Shown: positions 52,201 to 61,128, counted from the first letter of the stretch. The stretch is 64,000 bases of DNA from Flavobacterium frigidimaris (GCA_900129595.1 FQWG01000005.1:62001-126000); one strand, 5' to 3'. Program-made: numbers and translations. The notes: generated by a model not told the origin, from the letters alone.

Positions 52201-55200
52201 CGGTATTGACGAAATAACTTTAGATAAGAAAGATTTTGATTGTACCAATGTTGGAGATAATATCGTAACGCTAACTGTTACGGATGTCAACGGAAATTCA
52301 GATTCAAAAACCGCAACAGTTACAGTTGAAGACAAAGTAAAACCAATAATGGTTACGCAGAATATCACAATTCAGCTTGATGCTTCAGGAAATGCTGTTA
52401 TAACTGAGGCAGAAATCGATAATGGTTCAACTGATAATTGCACTATTGCGACAATAACTTTAGATAAAAAAGATTTTGATTGTACTAATATTGGAGCAAA
52501 TACGGTAACACTTACAGTTACGGATGTCAACGGAAATTCAGATTCAAAAACAGCAACGGTTACAGTTGAAGACAAAGTAAAACCAATAGTGGTTACGCAG
52601 AATATCACAATTCAGCTTGATGCTTCAGGAAATGCTGTTATAACTGAGGCAGAAATCGATAATGGTTCAACTGATAATTGCACTATTGCGACAATAACTT
52701 TAGATAAAAAAGATTTTGATTGTACTAATATTGGAGCAAATACGGTAACACTTACAGTTACGGATGTCAACGGAAATTCAGATTCAAAAACGGCAACGGT
52801 TACAGTTGAAGACAAAGTAAAACCAATAGTGGTTACGCAGAATATCACAATTCAGCTTGATGCTTCAGGAAAAGCAACAATAACTGCAACAGAAATCGAT
52901 AATGGTTCAACAGATAATTGTGGTATAGCTACAATAACTTTAGATAAGAAAGATTTTGATTGTACCAATATTGGAGCAAACACAGTCACGCTTACTGTTA
53001 CGGATGTCAACGGAAATTCAGATTCAAAAACGGCAACGGTTACAGTTGAAGACAAAGTAAAACCAATAGTGGTTACGCAGAATATCACAATTCAGCTTGA
53101 TGCTTCAGGAAATGCTGTTATAACTGCAACAGAAATCGATAATGGTTCAACAGATAATTGTGGTATTGCTACAATAACTTTAGATAAGAAAGATTTTGAT
53201 TGTACCAATATTGGAGATAACACCGTAACGCTTACTGTTACGGATGTCAACGGAAATTCAGATTCAAAAACCGCAACAGTTACAGTTGAAGATAAAATAA
53301 AACCAATAGTAGTTACGCAGAATATCACAATTCAGCTTGATGCTTCAGGAAATGCTGTTATAACTGAGGCAGAAATCGATAATGGTTCAACTGATAATTG
53401 TGGTATTGCTACAATAACTTTAGATAAGAAAGATTTTGGTTGTACTAATATTGGAGCAAATACGGTAACACTTACAGTTACGGATGTCAACGGAAATTCA
53501 GCTTCGAACACAGCAACAGTAACTGTCGAGGATAAAATAAACCCAATAGTAGTAACACAAAATATTATCATTGAACTTGATGCTACAGGAAATGCAGTTT
53601 TAACCGCAGCACAAATCAACAATGGTTCAACTGATAATTGTGAGATTGCTACAATGACTTTGGATAAAACCACTTTCGATTGTTCGAATATTGGTGATAA
53701 TAATTTAACACTTAACCTAATAGATAAAAGTGGAAATTCAGCGTTCGGAACTGCTGTTGTAACTGTCAAAGATTTGACCGCCCCAACTGTTGTATCAAAA
53801 AATATAACAGTCCAACTCGATGCAACAGGGAATGCAGCAATAATTCCGGCGCTGATTAATAATGGTTCAACAGATAATTGTGCGATCGCTACAATGACTT
53901 TAGACAAAACTACTTTCGACTGTTCTAACATTGGTGATAATACTGTAATTCTTACTGTTACGGATGTCAACGGAAATTCAGCTTCAAAAACAGCAACAGT
54001 TACAGTAGAGGATATAGTAAAACCAATTGTGGTAACACAAAATACAACCGTTCAACTCGATGCCGCAGGAAGTGCTGTTATAACTGCGGCAAAGATTAAT
54101 AATGGCTCTACGGATAATTGCAGTATCGCTACAATGACTATAGATAAAACCAATTTTAATTGTTCGAATATTGGACCTAATATAGTAACTCTTACCGTTA
54201 CAGATAGCAACGGAAATGTGGCTTCAAAGACCGCAATAGTTACTGTCGAGGATAGAATAAATCCGGTAGTTGTAACACAAAATATTACTATCCAGCTCAC
54301 TCTTTCAGGTGATTCAGTAATTACTGCAGCGCAGATCAACAATGGCTCAAGTGATAATTGTGTTATTGATAAGATGACTTTGGATAAAACTACTTTTAAT
54401 TGCAGTAACCTTGGAGATAATACTGTAACACTCACAGTAAAGGATAAGAGTGGAAACCAGGCGTCGGCAACAGCAATTGTTACAGTTCTTCCGCTGTCAC
54501 CTCCGGTTTTCACCAGTTTAATGCAAGATTTTTGTGCCATCGAAAATCCTACTGTAGCGACAATAGGAGTAAACAGTACAAACGTAAAATGGTTTATTAA
54601 TGCTTCATCTTCACAGCCTCTTTCTTCGAGCGCTGCTTTAACCAGTGGAACATATTATGCCGCGATTTATAACGGTACTTGTTACAGTGATCGTGTGGCA
54701 GTTACTATAAATGTGAAAGATGCTTTAGTCCCAACAGGAAATGCAGTACAATACATCTGTCGAGAAAAAGAAGCAACAATTACGGATCTTATTACCAATG
54801 AAGAACAGATTCTATGGTACGAAAGCGCTTCAGGAGGTTTACCATTAAGTGCTGCCACAGTCCTTGAAGATCATCATAATTATTATGCTTCTTATGTAGG
54901 AGATGAATGCGAGAGTTCTAAAAGATTGCAGGTTGAGGTCGTTTTTCGCTATTGTGATGTTAAAGTATATAACGGAATATCAGCAAATGGTGACGGAAAA
55001 AATGATTATTTCGCCATAGAAGGAGTTACGGCTTTTCCGGACAATAAACTCGAAATTTTTAATAGCTGGGGCAGTTTGGTATTCGAAGCCACACGTTATG
55101 GAGATGATGACAATTTATTTAGGGGATTTGCAAATAAAGGATTAGGCAGCGGCAAAGGTTTGCTTCCTTTTGGAACATATTACTATGTATTTAGTTTCAC

Positions 55201-55255
55201 CAATCACGATAATAAGCGCATCACTAAAAAAGGCTTTTTGCACTTAAATCCCTAA
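49289..55255 (+). CDS. Giant repeat surface protein with T9SS CHU_C C-terminus
   Basis: A 1988-residue exported protein (signal about 1-20). Residues about 25-240 look like a flavodoxin/class-I amidotransferase-type alpha/beta domain. An HYR/Ig-like unit follows (331-410), then a second alpha/beta domain (about 425-660) inserted before the rest of an HYR-like unit. Residues 695-1734 are 13 consecutive 80-residue repeats (NITVQLDA...VTLTVTDVNGNSDSKTATVTVE). Two Ig-like domains end in the gliding-associated CHU_C domain (about 1890-1988; NGDGKNDYFAIEG, ITKKGFLHLNP), the type B signal for type IX secretion. Adhesion or gliding is likely. The next gene encodes the SprF-like partner. Confidence 0.85.
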   Translation: MKKKLLCFFLLLFSVFKLQSQTTAGYLSDVTQPWYSFGLTGNIDAMNSVYGTDWTQYNYNTVNAAALFDSNRRFIWIEGSDNSTSKMLTFLAANTALIENWVNAGGTLLINTATNEALSPYNVGFGVTSTRGVFTSGLPFDTSSSFFALSPYLPIIPNQYTGTSFAHNFFSGPGLEKILVSPTGEIILAEKKTGSGLVRFSGLTTGVFASGSWIPKPQILNLLYRMISKLSQIPFVTLIDPVAIACSGESGSVQFRIDDQETLPADLLVSASSSNQALIPNANLILSGTGATRSLGFTGLANQTGTSTITVTVTDEDSNTFTTTFIVTVKDTEAPVVQTQNKTVQLDNTGKVTITADDIDNGSTDNCGIATKVLSKNSFNFNDIGDNIVTLTVTDVNGNTSSKTAIVTIPLNCPADIVVNNNGPGKCGAVVNYYFKNNHASNVLILNSYSFYSALDIKQKLENTHEFDNVDVISLSSFIPDLVVLQKYDAILVCTAYGEIGRPGLGDVLAQYIDSGGGIVDALFENSSQPITGLYNTNAYRVLVPTDINLSGVLSLGTIDIPNHPIMKDVATFTGGYRSGSTNITPGSHVVSRYNNNDMLVIAKENVGLNNAKRVSLNFYPASTTVDLDGWDSSTDGAKIIANSLKWTGKGLKIKQISGLPNGSLFPVGTTTNTFEITDKNNIVHTCSFNVTVKDSELPVVKTKNITVQLDAVGKATITEAEINDGSTDNCGIDEITLDKKDFDCTNIGDNTVTLTVTDVNGNSDSKTATVTVEDKVKPTVNTQNITVQLDALGKATITAAEINDGSTDICGITTMTLDKTTFDCANVGDNIVTLTVTDVNGNSDSKTATVTVEDKVKPIVITQNITIQLDASGNAIITEAEIDNGSTDICGITTMTLDKKDFDCSNIGDNTVTLTVTDVNGNSDSKAATVTVEDKVKPIVVTQNITIQLDASGKATITAAEINDGSTDNCGIDEITLDKKDFDCTNVGDNIVTLTVTDVNGNSDSKTATVTVEDKVKPIMVTQNITIQLDASGNAVITEAEIDNGSTDNCTIATITLDKKDFDCTNIGANTVTLTVTDVNGNSDSKTATVTVEDKVKPIVVTQNITIQLDASGNAVITEAEIDNGSTDNCTIATITLDKKDFDCTNIGANTVTLTVTDVNGNSDSKTATVTVEDKVKPIVVTQNITIQLDASGKATITATEIDNGSTDNCGIATITLDKKDFDCTNIGANTVTLTVTDVNGNSDSKTATVTVEDKVKPIVVTQNITIQLDASGNAVITATEIDNGSTDNCGIATITLDKKDFDCTNIGDNTVTLTVTDVNGNSDSKTATVTVEDKIKPIVVTQNITIQLDASGNAVITEAEIDNGSTDNCGIATITLDKKDFGCTNIGANTVTLTVTDVNGNSASNTATVTVEDKINPIVVTQNIIIELDATGNAVLTAAQINNGSTDNCEIATMTLDKTTFDCSNIGDNNLTLNLIDKSGNSAFGTAVVTVKDLTAPTVVSKNITVQLDATGNAAIIPALINNGSTDNCAIATMTLDKTTFDCSNIGDNTVILTVTDVNGNSASKTATVTVEDIVKPIVVTQNTTVQLDAAGSAVITAAKINNGSTDNCSIATMTIDKTNFNCSNIGPNIVTLTVTDSNGNVASKTAIVTVEDRINPVVVTQNITIQLTLSGDSVITAAQINNGSSDNCVIDKMTLDKTTFNCSNLGDNTVTLTVKDKSGNQASATAIVTVLPLSPPVFTSLMQDFCAIENPTVATIGVNSTNVKWFINASSSQPLSSSAALTSGTYYAAIYNGTCYSDRVAVTINVKDALVPTGNAVQYICREKEATITDLITNEEQILWYESASGGLPLSAATVLEDHHNYYASYVGDECESSKRLQVEVVFRYCDVKVYNGISANGDGKNDYFAIEGVTAFPDNKLEIFNSWGSLVFEATRYGDDDNLFRGFANKGLGSGKGLLPFGTYYYVFSFTNHDNKRITKKGFLHLNP
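50279..50518 (+). repeat. Diverged first copy of the 240-bp repeat
   Basis: Encodes one 80-residue unit (residues 331-410) resembling the main array but separated from it by about 850 bp. It is more diverged, for example lacking the second Asp/Cys pattern FDC. Confidence 0.75.
51371..54490 (+). repeat. Array of 13 direct 240-bp repeats
   Basis: The period is exactly 240 bp (80 codons) for 13 units, with no indel between them. Units 5 (52331-52570) and 6 (52571-52810) are almost identical at the base level, while units 10-13 are more diverged. This gradient points to recent duplication in the middle of the array. Copy number is likely to vary by recombination, and assembly collapse is possible. 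Confidence 0.92.
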
Positions 55256-55275
55256 TCACAAACCGAATATTACAA

Positions 55276-56217
55276 ATGAAATTCAATACTATAGTAGTCT
55301 TACTGTTTACATTTACACTTTTTTCTGCCAGGGCACAGCAAGATGCACAATTTTCAGATTATAAACTCAATATGTCTAGTTTTAATCCCGCTTTTGCCGG
55401 TTTTTTTGATGGAAGTGTGTTGTTAATTCACCGCTCACAATTCACTGGTTTTGAAGGTGCTCCGGAAACTCAGAATCTTAATATAAACATTCCGATTTCT
55501 ATGAATATGGGAGCAGGATTTAATGTAATAAACCAAAAGCTGGGAGTAACGCAGGACCTGATTGTAACAGGCGATTATTCGTATACCATTTATACAAATG
55601 AATTAAACATGCTGACCTTTGGACTTAAAGCAGGTTTTAATATGCTGAATCTTGATTACAATCGTCTCGATCTCAATAACCCCGATGATGTTAGTTTTCA
55701 AAACAATATAGAGAATCAGATTACCCCAAGAATTGGTGTTGGTTTTTTATTCAATACCCCCAGTTGGTTTATCGGATTGTCTACTCCTAATTTTATTAAA
55801 GAGAGTTATAATCCCACAATAAAAAGCGCGTCAATAACAACAATGCCTCAGATTTATTTTACGACCGGATACCAGACACGCCTCAACGATGAGCTATTAT
55901 TTAAACCTTCGATCCTGGCAAAAGCAGCTCAGAATGCACCATTTGCAATAGACTTTGCCTTTAATTTTGAGTATATGGAAAAGTTCCGTTTTGGAGTTTC
56001 CTACCGATGGGATTCGGCCATTACAGCAATGATGGGAATCAATATTCTAAAGGATTTCCAGGCAGGCTACGCTTATGATTATAATCTGAACGGATTGGGC
56101 AAATATGCGCCTTCTTCACATCAGTTTTACTTAAAATATATTTTTAAACAGTCTAAAAATATGCGCAGAGAATGTAGTTGCAGTTTTACCGATCCTGCTA
56201 ATAATATTGGCTTTTAG
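55276..56217 (+). CDS. PorP/SprF-family type IX secretion partner
   Basis: A 313-residue outer-membrane beta-barrel protein with signal (about 1-20, ending ARAQ). Family motifs: QDAQFSDYKLNMSSFNPAFAGFF at the N-terminus, YSYTIYTNELNMLTFGLKAGFN, and a C-terminal FRFGVSYRWDSAITAMMGI. SprF-like proteins assist secretion and surface attachment of a specific type B T9SS substrate, usually encoded directly upstream. Here the 21-bp spacing to the repeat protein matches this pairing. Confidence 0.9.
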   Translation: MKFNTIVVLLFTFTLFSARAQQDAQFSDYKLNMSSFNPAFAGFFDGSVLLIHRSQFTGFEGAPETQNLNINIPISMNMGAGFNVINQKLGVTQDLIVTGDYSYTIYTNELNMLTFGLKAGFNMLNLDYNRLDLNNPDDVSFQNNIENQITPRIGVGFLFNTPSWFIGLSTPNFIKESYNPTIKSASITTMPQIYFTTGYQTRLNDELLFKPSILAKAAQNAPFAIDFAFNFEYMEKFRFGVSYRWDSAITAMMGINILKDFQAGYAYDYNLNGLGKYAPSSHQFYLKYIFKQSKNMRRECSCSFTDPANNIGF

Positions 56218-56328
56218 TTTTTACGTACTGAATTATATTAAAAGTCAGGTCAAAATAACAGTTAAACTTTGAATCATTTTCCCTTGTTTTTTTAACGTAT
56301 AAAAAGCTTTATTTATAATAGATTAACT

Positions 56329-56358
56329 TTTGTCTTCAGTATGGTTTTAGTAAATTTA
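56329..56358 (+). promoter_or_regulatory. Promoter of the alcohol dehydrogenase gene
   Basis: TTTG (56329-56332), 18 bp, TAAATTTA (56351-56358; one mismatch to TAnnTTTG), 26 bp before the ATG at 56385. Confidence 0.5.
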
Positions 56359-56384
56359 TAGTATCAAATTATAAATATATTCTT

Positions 56385-57410
56385 ATGAAAGCAGTACGAT
56401 ATTATGGACACAAAGATGTTAGGATTATAACTGACTTAGAAAAACCTAAACCTTCAGGAGATGAAGTATTATTAAAGATTGGCGGAGCAGGAGTATGCCA
56501 TTCTGATTTGCATATAATTGATGAAGGCACTATTACTGGTACAACATTTACTTTAGGACATGAAAATGCCGGATGGATCGAAGAAATCGGGCAAGATGTA
56601 AAAGGATTTAAAAAAGGAGATGCTGTCTTGGTTTACGGACCATGGGGATGCGGACATTGCAAACCATGCCAACATTCAAACGAAAATTATTGTGATCACC
56701 AGTCAGAACAAGCTTATGGCGGTGGATTAGGATTAAACGGCGGAATGGCAGATTATATGTTAGTACCTTCATCACGATTATTAGTGCCTATTCATGATTT
56801 AGATCCTGTCATTGCCGCTCCGTTAACAGATGCAGCATTAACACCCTATTCGGCCATAAAACGCTCGCTGCATAAATTAATGCCCGATGAATACGTAGTA
56901 GTTATTGGAGTTGGAGGATTAGGGCATGTGGCGTTGCAAATTTTATCTGAAATGTGCGGATCAACCATTATTGCCTGCGACATAACTCCAGAAAGACTGG
57001 AATTTGCAAAACAACTTGGAGCTGCTTATGCTATAAATTCTACGGATAAAGATGCTGGCGAACAAATCAAAAAAATTACCGGAATAAAAAAGGCAAAGGT
57101 AGTTTTGGACTTTGTTGGCGCAACAGCTACAATAGATCTGGGGACTAAAATAATTGGCTTAGACGGAGACTTAACTATTGTAGGTTTAGGAGGAGGAAAA
57201 TTCGAATATAATATGAACGGATTGCCTTTCGGTGTGAGCATGACAAATCCGTATTGGGGATCAAGAACAGAACTAATGGAAGTAATTGGACTGGCGATAC
57301 AAAAGAAAATTCATATCGAAATCGAAAAATATAATTTAGATGAGGCACTTGAAGTCTATGATAAGTTACGTCAGGGAAAAATAAAAGGACGTGCAGTTTT
57401 AGTACCTTAA
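56385..57410 (+). CDS. NAD-dependent zinc alcohol dehydrogenase
   Basis: A 341-residue medium-chain dehydrogenase. Catalytic zinc ligands are in GVCHSDLH (Cys38) and GHENAGWIEEIG (His/Glu, about 60-61). Structural zinc loop CGHCKPCQHSNENYC (about 89-103) is intact. NAD-binding VIGVGGLGHVALQI follows near residue 172, with acidic IACDITPERL after it (NAD preference). It interconverts primary or secondary alcohols and aldehydes. Single gene between SprF and a bidirectional terminator. Confidence 0.9.
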   Translation: MKAVRYYGHKDVRIITDLEKPKPSGDEVLLKIGGAGVCHSDLHIIDEGTITGTTFTLGHENAGWIEEIGQDVKGFKKGDAVLVYGPWGCGHCKPCQHSNENYCDHQSEQAYGGGLGLNGGMADYMLVPSSRLLVPIHDLDPVIAAPLTDAALTPYSAIKRSLHKLMPDEYVVVIGVGGLGHVALQILSEMCGSTIIACDITPERLEFAKQLGAAYAINSTDKDAGEQIKKITGIKKAKVVLDFVGATATIDLGTKIIGLDGDLTIVGLGGGKFEYNMNGLPFGVSMTNPYWGSRTELMEVIGLAIQKKIHIEIEKYNLDEALEVYDKLRQGKIKGRAVLVP

Positions 57411-57443
57411 TTCTATAATTGCAATAGCTGATTTACTATAAGC

Positions 57444-57478
57444 AAAAAAGCGCTGAATCCTTAAATTCAGCGCTTTTT
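57444..57478. terminator. Bidirectional terminator
   Basis: AAAAAAGCGCTGAAT pairs with ATTCAGCGCTTTTT between the convergent alcohol dehydrogenase and MFS genes; A- and T-runs on each side serve both strands. Stem core AGCGCTGAAT is also used in the metQ terminator. Confidence 0.85.
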
Positions 57479-57523
57479 ATATATAATAATTCGAATTAGT
57501 AAAACATTTTAATTTTCCGGGAT

Positions 57524-58750
57524 TTAATTTTTTGGAGATTTTTTATTGCCTTCGATATTAGGAAGTAAACTAGTCAAAACTCCAATCAAAGGAAGGAATG
57601 CACATACTTTAAAAACATATTCGATACTGGTAGTATCTGCCAGTTTTCCTAAAATAGCAGAACCTAATCCGCCCATACCAAATGCCAGTCCAAAGAAAAG
57701 GCCCGCTATCAAACCTACTTTTCCAGGTACAAGTTCAGTTGCATACACCAAAATTGCCGAGAATGCCGATGAGATAATCAAACCGATGATTACCGATAAA
57801 ATTCCGGTCCAGAAAAGAGAAACGTAGGGCAATAACAAAGTAAAAGGTGCAACTCCCAATATCGAAATCCAGATAATATATTTTCTTCCAAAACGGTCTC
57901 CTAATGGTCCGCCAAATAAAGTTCCGGCAGCAACTGCTCCCATAAATGCAAAAAGATACACTTGAGATTCCTGTACAGACAAATGAAATTTATCGATCAG
58001 ATAAAAAGTATAATAACTGGTCATACTTGCCATATAAAAGTATTTTGAAAAGATCAGTACCAATAAAATACCCAATGAAAAGATGACTTTCTTTTTTGAA
58101 AGCGAGTGATGAATCTCTTCTTTGACAACAGATTTATTTAATGCCTTAAGATTTAGATGTTCCTGATACCATTTGGCAATACCTGAAAGAACCACAATCC
58201 CTACAACCGCTGCAAGGCAAAACCAGATAATATTAAATTGTCCGTAAGGCACCACTATTATCGCGGCAAGCAAAGGACCAATAGCACTTCCTGCGTTTCC
58301 GCCCAATTGAAAAATAGATTGAGCCAAACCTCTTTTACCGCCTGATGCCATGTGTGCCACCCTTGAAGCTTCGGGATGAAATATAGACGATCCGATACCA
58401 ATTAAACTAACGGCAAGCAGAATATTGTTAAAACTCGAAGCCATAGCCACGGCTGCTAAACCAAGCAATGTAAAAACCATTGAAACGGCCAGCGAATACG
58501 GACGAGGCCTTCTGTCTGTATAAAAACCAACAAAAGGCTGCAGGATTGATGCTGTAAGTTGATAGGTCAGGGTAATTAGTCCTATTTCTGTAAACGTTAA
58601 ATGAAATTTATCTTTTATAACAGGATATACAGCAGGAACGACAGCCTGCAAGAGATCATTGATAAAATGAGTAAAACTAATGGTAAATAAAATGGAGAAT
58701 ACAGTTTGCTGGGCCAACTGTTTTGAATGGGAAATGGTGTTTGTTGTCAT
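57524..58750 (-). CDS. MFS efflux transporter, fosmidomycin-resistance (Fsr) type
   Basis: A 408-residue membrane protein with 12 predicted helices. The Fsr-like start SFTHFINDLLQAVVPAVYPVIKD and the loop FYTDRRPRPYSLA with SSIFHPEASRVAHMASGGKRG are distinctive. It likely exports a small toxic compound by proton antiport; the true substrate need not be fosmidomycin. A FadR-family regulator gene lies 39 bp upstream on the same strand, and a palindrome 15 bp before its start matches the one before the regulator. Confidence 0.85.
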   Translation of the reverse strand: MTTNTISHSKQLAQQTVFSILFTISFTHFINDLLQAVVPAVYPVIKDKFHLTFTEIGLITLTYQLTASILQPFVGFYTDRRPRPYSLAVSMVFTLLGLAAVAMASSFNNILLAVSLIGIGSSIFHPEASRVAHMASGGKRGLAQSIFQLGGNAGSAIGPLLAAIIVVPYGQFNIIWFCLAAVVGIVVLSGIAKWYQEHLNLKALNKSVVKEEIHHSLSKKKVIFSLGILLVLIFSKYFYMASMTSYYTFYLIDKFHLSVQESQVYLFAFMGAVAAGTLFGGPLGDRFGRKYIIWISILGVAPFTLLLPYVSLFWTGILSVIIGLIISSAFSAILVYATELVPGKVGLIAGLFFGLAFGMGGLGSAILGKLADTTSIEYVFKVCAFLPLIGVLTSLLPNIEGNKKSPKN

Positions 58751-58764
58751 AATTTAAAAATCAG

Positions 58765-58777
58765 ATCATCTGATGAA
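58765..58777. promoter_or_regulatory. Regulator operator ATCATCTGATGAA
   Basis: Near-palindrome between the regulator stop and the MFS start, matching 12 of 13 bases of the site at 59467-59479. It suggests separate control of the MFS gene. Confidence 0.6.
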
Positions 58778-58789
58778 TTTAGAAAAAAA

Positions 58790-59452
58790 TTAGTAATGGG
58801 TATGTCCTACGATTTCGGCGACAATGTTCCAGGTTTTTTTTGGATTTTTTGCAATAATGCTTTTTAATAATTGTTCGTGTATAGCATAAGTTTCTTTGAA
58901 TATTTCAGTATCCGGATAGAGACTAAGAAACTCTTTTTTGAGATGTTTCGAAATAGATTTGTATAGATCAGCGAGGATCTCATTTTTTGATGCTTCTGCA
59001 ATAGCAATGTGAAATTGTATATCCGCTTCGACACAGTCTTCAAGTAAGCCTTCATTTGCAGCTTTCATTCTGGCTGCAAGATGTTGTTTCATTGCGATTA
59101 TATCGTCTTCAGATCTGTTAATAGCCGCCTTTTCGGCAATTTTCAATTCTAATAATTGTCTTACTTCATCTAAATCTTTTAGACTTGCACGTTGTAAGCG
59201 CTGGTCCATTGGTTCACGTGTACTTGTAACTTCCTGCACAAATGTACCAACTCCTTGTTGAATGCGTAGTAATCCTGAGTTAGCAAGTATCTTCATAGCC
59301 TCCCTGATAGAAGAGCGGCCAACACCAAAACTTTTCATGAGCTCTGCTTCAATAGGCAACTTCTCATTGAGCTTATAGTGACCCAAAGAGATTTGCTCCT
59401 GCAATTTAGAGGCAACTTCTTCCGCTAAAGATTTTTTATTGATTAATGCCAT
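58790..59452 (-). CDS. GntR/FadR-family transcriptional regulator
   Basis: A 220-residue regulator. N-terminal winged helix (about 8-72; LPIEAELMKSFGVGRSSIREAMKILANSGLL and the GVGTFV wing) and a C-terminal FCD helical ligand domain (about 85-215; LLELKIAEKAAINRSEDD, DIQFHIAIAEAS). FCD domains bind small carboxylates, often with metal held by Asp/His. It probably controls the MFS gene downstream and itself by binding TCATCTGATGA sites. Confidence 0.88.
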   Translation of the reverse strand: MALINKKSLAEEVASKLQEQISLGHYKLNEKLPIEAELMKSFGVGRSSIREAMKILANSGLLRIQQGVGTFVQEVTSTREPMDQRLQRASLKDLDEVRQLLELKIAEKAAINRSEDDIIAMKQHLAARMKAANEGLLEDCVEADIQFHIAIAEASKNEILADLYKSISKHLKKEFLSLYPDTEIFKETYAIHEQLLKSIIAKNPKKTWNIVAEIVGHTHY

Positions 59453-59466
59453 AATTGAGTTATCAT

Positions 59467-59479
59467 ATCATCTGATGAT
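59467..59479. promoter_or_regulatory. Autoregulatory operator ATCATCTGATGAT
   Basis: A 13-bp palindrome (single odd centre base), 15 bp before the regulator's start codon. It matches the site before the MFS gene. Confidence 0.6.
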
Positions 59480-59781
59480 TGCAAAAGTATAAAAAAATTT
59501 TAAATAACAGCAAAGAACTTATTTTTTTACCGCAAAGCACGCTAAGAATTACTCAAAGTTCGCAAAGTTTACAAAGCTTAACCGAAGATTGAGAGATTAC
59601 AAATTTGCGATAATTTGTGAAATTTGTGGTTAAAAAAAATAACCAGCAATATAAACTTGGCGCTCTTTGTAGTTAAATAAAAGATTTACAGTTAATTATG
59701 TAAAATGTCCCATAAATTATATAACAATTTTTATTTTATATTTAAGATTTTTGATCTATTCTAATATAAAATCCCAAAACT
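59480..59781. other. Gap with degenerate GCAAAG repeats
   Basis: About 300 bp with direct CGCAAAG/CAAAGTT units (59529-59600), loosely related to the palindromes at 25011 and 33993, followed by A/T-rich sequence before the PQQ dehydrogenase. I see no clear promoter or RNA. Confidence 0.35.
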
Positions 59782-61008
59782 ATGAGAAATATTAACCAGA
59801 TTGCTATAGTCTCGAGTATGCTGATAACCTTATTAAGCTGCTCAAGTGATAAAGAAACAAATATAGATCCCGGCACAATTACCAATCCAGTTGAAGGTAG
59901 TCCTGCCAATACAGCGTATAAACCTGCATTTGAAGGGCAAACAAGAATCAGCGGTATTCAGACCAATACTCCTTATGAGGGAGTTGTTATTGCCACAACA
60001 CTTACAAGCCCATGGGGAATAAAAAGTCTTCCTGATGGAAGGTTATTGATTACAGAAAAAACAGGAACGATGCGTATTGCTACAACAGCCGGAGTTTTGA
60101 GCACTCCAATTACAGGCATTCCTGCTGTTAATGCTGGTGGACAAGGAGGTTTATTGGGTTTAGCTATTGATCCTGAATTTCCTGTAAACCGAATGATTTA
60201 TTGGGTTTATGCCGAAGCAACAACAGGCGGAAACAACACAGCTGTCGCAAAAGGAAAACTTTCCGCAGACGAAAAAACGATAGAAGGCGCAACGGTTATT
60301 TACAGAGCAAAACCTGCGAATGCAAGCACGCTTCACTATGGCGGACGTATTCTTTTTGACAAAGCCGGTTTTCTTGTAGTAAGTACCGGAGAACGTTCTG
60401 TATTAGAAACTAGACCATTGGCACAATCTGTAGCATCAGGTTTAGGAAAAGTGGTTAGAATTACAAAAGAAGGACAGCCGGCAACCGGAAATCCGACTTT
60501 TACCGGAACGGGAGCTTTACCTGAATTGTATACTATTGGTCATAGAAATCCGCAAGGTCTGGCACTTAATCCAATTACGGGCGAAATATGGCTGGCAGAA
60601 CATGGACCAAGAGGTGGAGATGAAATTAACAGACTTAAAGCAGGTGCCAATTACGGATGGCCAACTATTACATACGGTATCGAATATAGCGGAGAAAAAG
60701 TAGGAGCGGGAATTCAGCAGCAAGATGGTTTAGAGCAGCCGGTTTACTATTGGGATCCGGTAGTTTCACCAAGCGGAATGACCTTCTACACGGGTAATCG
60801 CGTTCCGGAATGGCAAAATAACCTTTTCATTGGCGCTTTAAGCGGAATGCATATCGTTCGCCTTGCGATAAAAGACAATAAAGTAATTGGCGAAGAAAGA
60901 CTTCTTGCTTCAGAAAATCAACGTTTCAGAGATGTTACGCAAGGAAATGACGGAGCTCTATACGCTGTTACTGACGGTGGAAGACTTTACAAAATTGATA
61001 AAAAATAA
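59782..61008 (+). CDS. PQQ-dependent sugar dehydrogenase, lipoprotein
   Basis: A 408-residue lipoprotein (LLSC, Cys20) with a six-bladed GSDH-type propeller from about residue 60. Motifs: SPWGIKSLPDGRLLITEKTG, LLGLAIDPEF, STLHYGGRILFD, IGHRNPQGLALNP, AEHGPRGGDEINRLKAGANYGWP. The catalytic His is expected in the GHRNPQG/AEHGP region. It oxidises aldose sugars to lactones with PQQ in the periplasm. No PQQ synthesis genes are in the window. Confidence 0.9.
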   Translation: MRNINQIAIVSSMLITLLSCSSDKETNIDPGTITNPVEGSPANTAYKPAFEGQTRISGIQTNTPYEGVVIATTLTSPWGIKSLPDGRLLITEKTGTMRIATTAGVLSTPITGIPAVNAGGQGGLLGLAIDPEFPVNRMIYWVYAEATTGGNNTAVAKGKLSADEKTIEGATVIYRAKPANASTLHYGGRILFDKAGFLVVSTGERSVLETRPLAQSVASGLGKVVRITKEGQPATGNPTFTGTGALPELYTIGHRNPQGLALNPITGEIWLAEHGPRGGDEINRLKAGANYGWPTITYGIEYSGEKVGAGIQQQDGLEQPVYYWDPVVSPSGMTFYTGNRVPEWQNNLFIGALSGMHIVRLAIKDNKVIGEERLLASENQRFRDVTQGNDGALYAVTDGGRLYKIDKK

Positions 61009-61052
61009 GTTTCAATTTTTAAATATATATTCTTTTAGGAGAATACTGATAA

Positions 61053-61070
61053 TGGCGCTATATGGCGCCA
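61053..61070. promoter_or_regulatory. Near-perfect 18-bp palindrome TGGCGCTATATGGCGCCA
   Basis: Self-complementary apart from one G-T pair position, ending 3 bp before the -33 box of the araC-type gene. It could be an operator. A terminator role after the PQQ dehydrogenase is less likely, as no T-run follows. Confidence 0.45.
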
Positions 61071-61073
61071 CTA

Positions 61074-61105
61074 TTTGTTATGCAAAAAGGAGTTCCTTAT
61101 ATTTG
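61074..61105 (+). promoter_or_regulatory. Consensus promoter of the AraC-type gene
   Basis: TTTG (61074-61077), 20 bp, TATATTTG (61098-61105): both boxes match the Bacteroidota consensus. Start of transcription near 61111, about 18 nt before the TTG start codon. Confidence 0.68.
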
Positions 61106-61128
61106 GTGTGGATTAAAAGTAAAAACAA

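Noticed and set aside
51412..54540. Series of 77-212 residue open frames on the minus strand opposite the repeat adhesin
   Set aside because: They recur with the 240-bp period and have no start context or known domain. They are a by-product of the codon pattern of the plus-strand repeats.
45301..57478. Shared AGCGCTGAAT stem in the terminators at 45296 and 57444 as a regulatory link
   Set aside because: Both are simple intrinsic terminators; the shared stem is more likely a common terminator sequence of the genome than a functional link.
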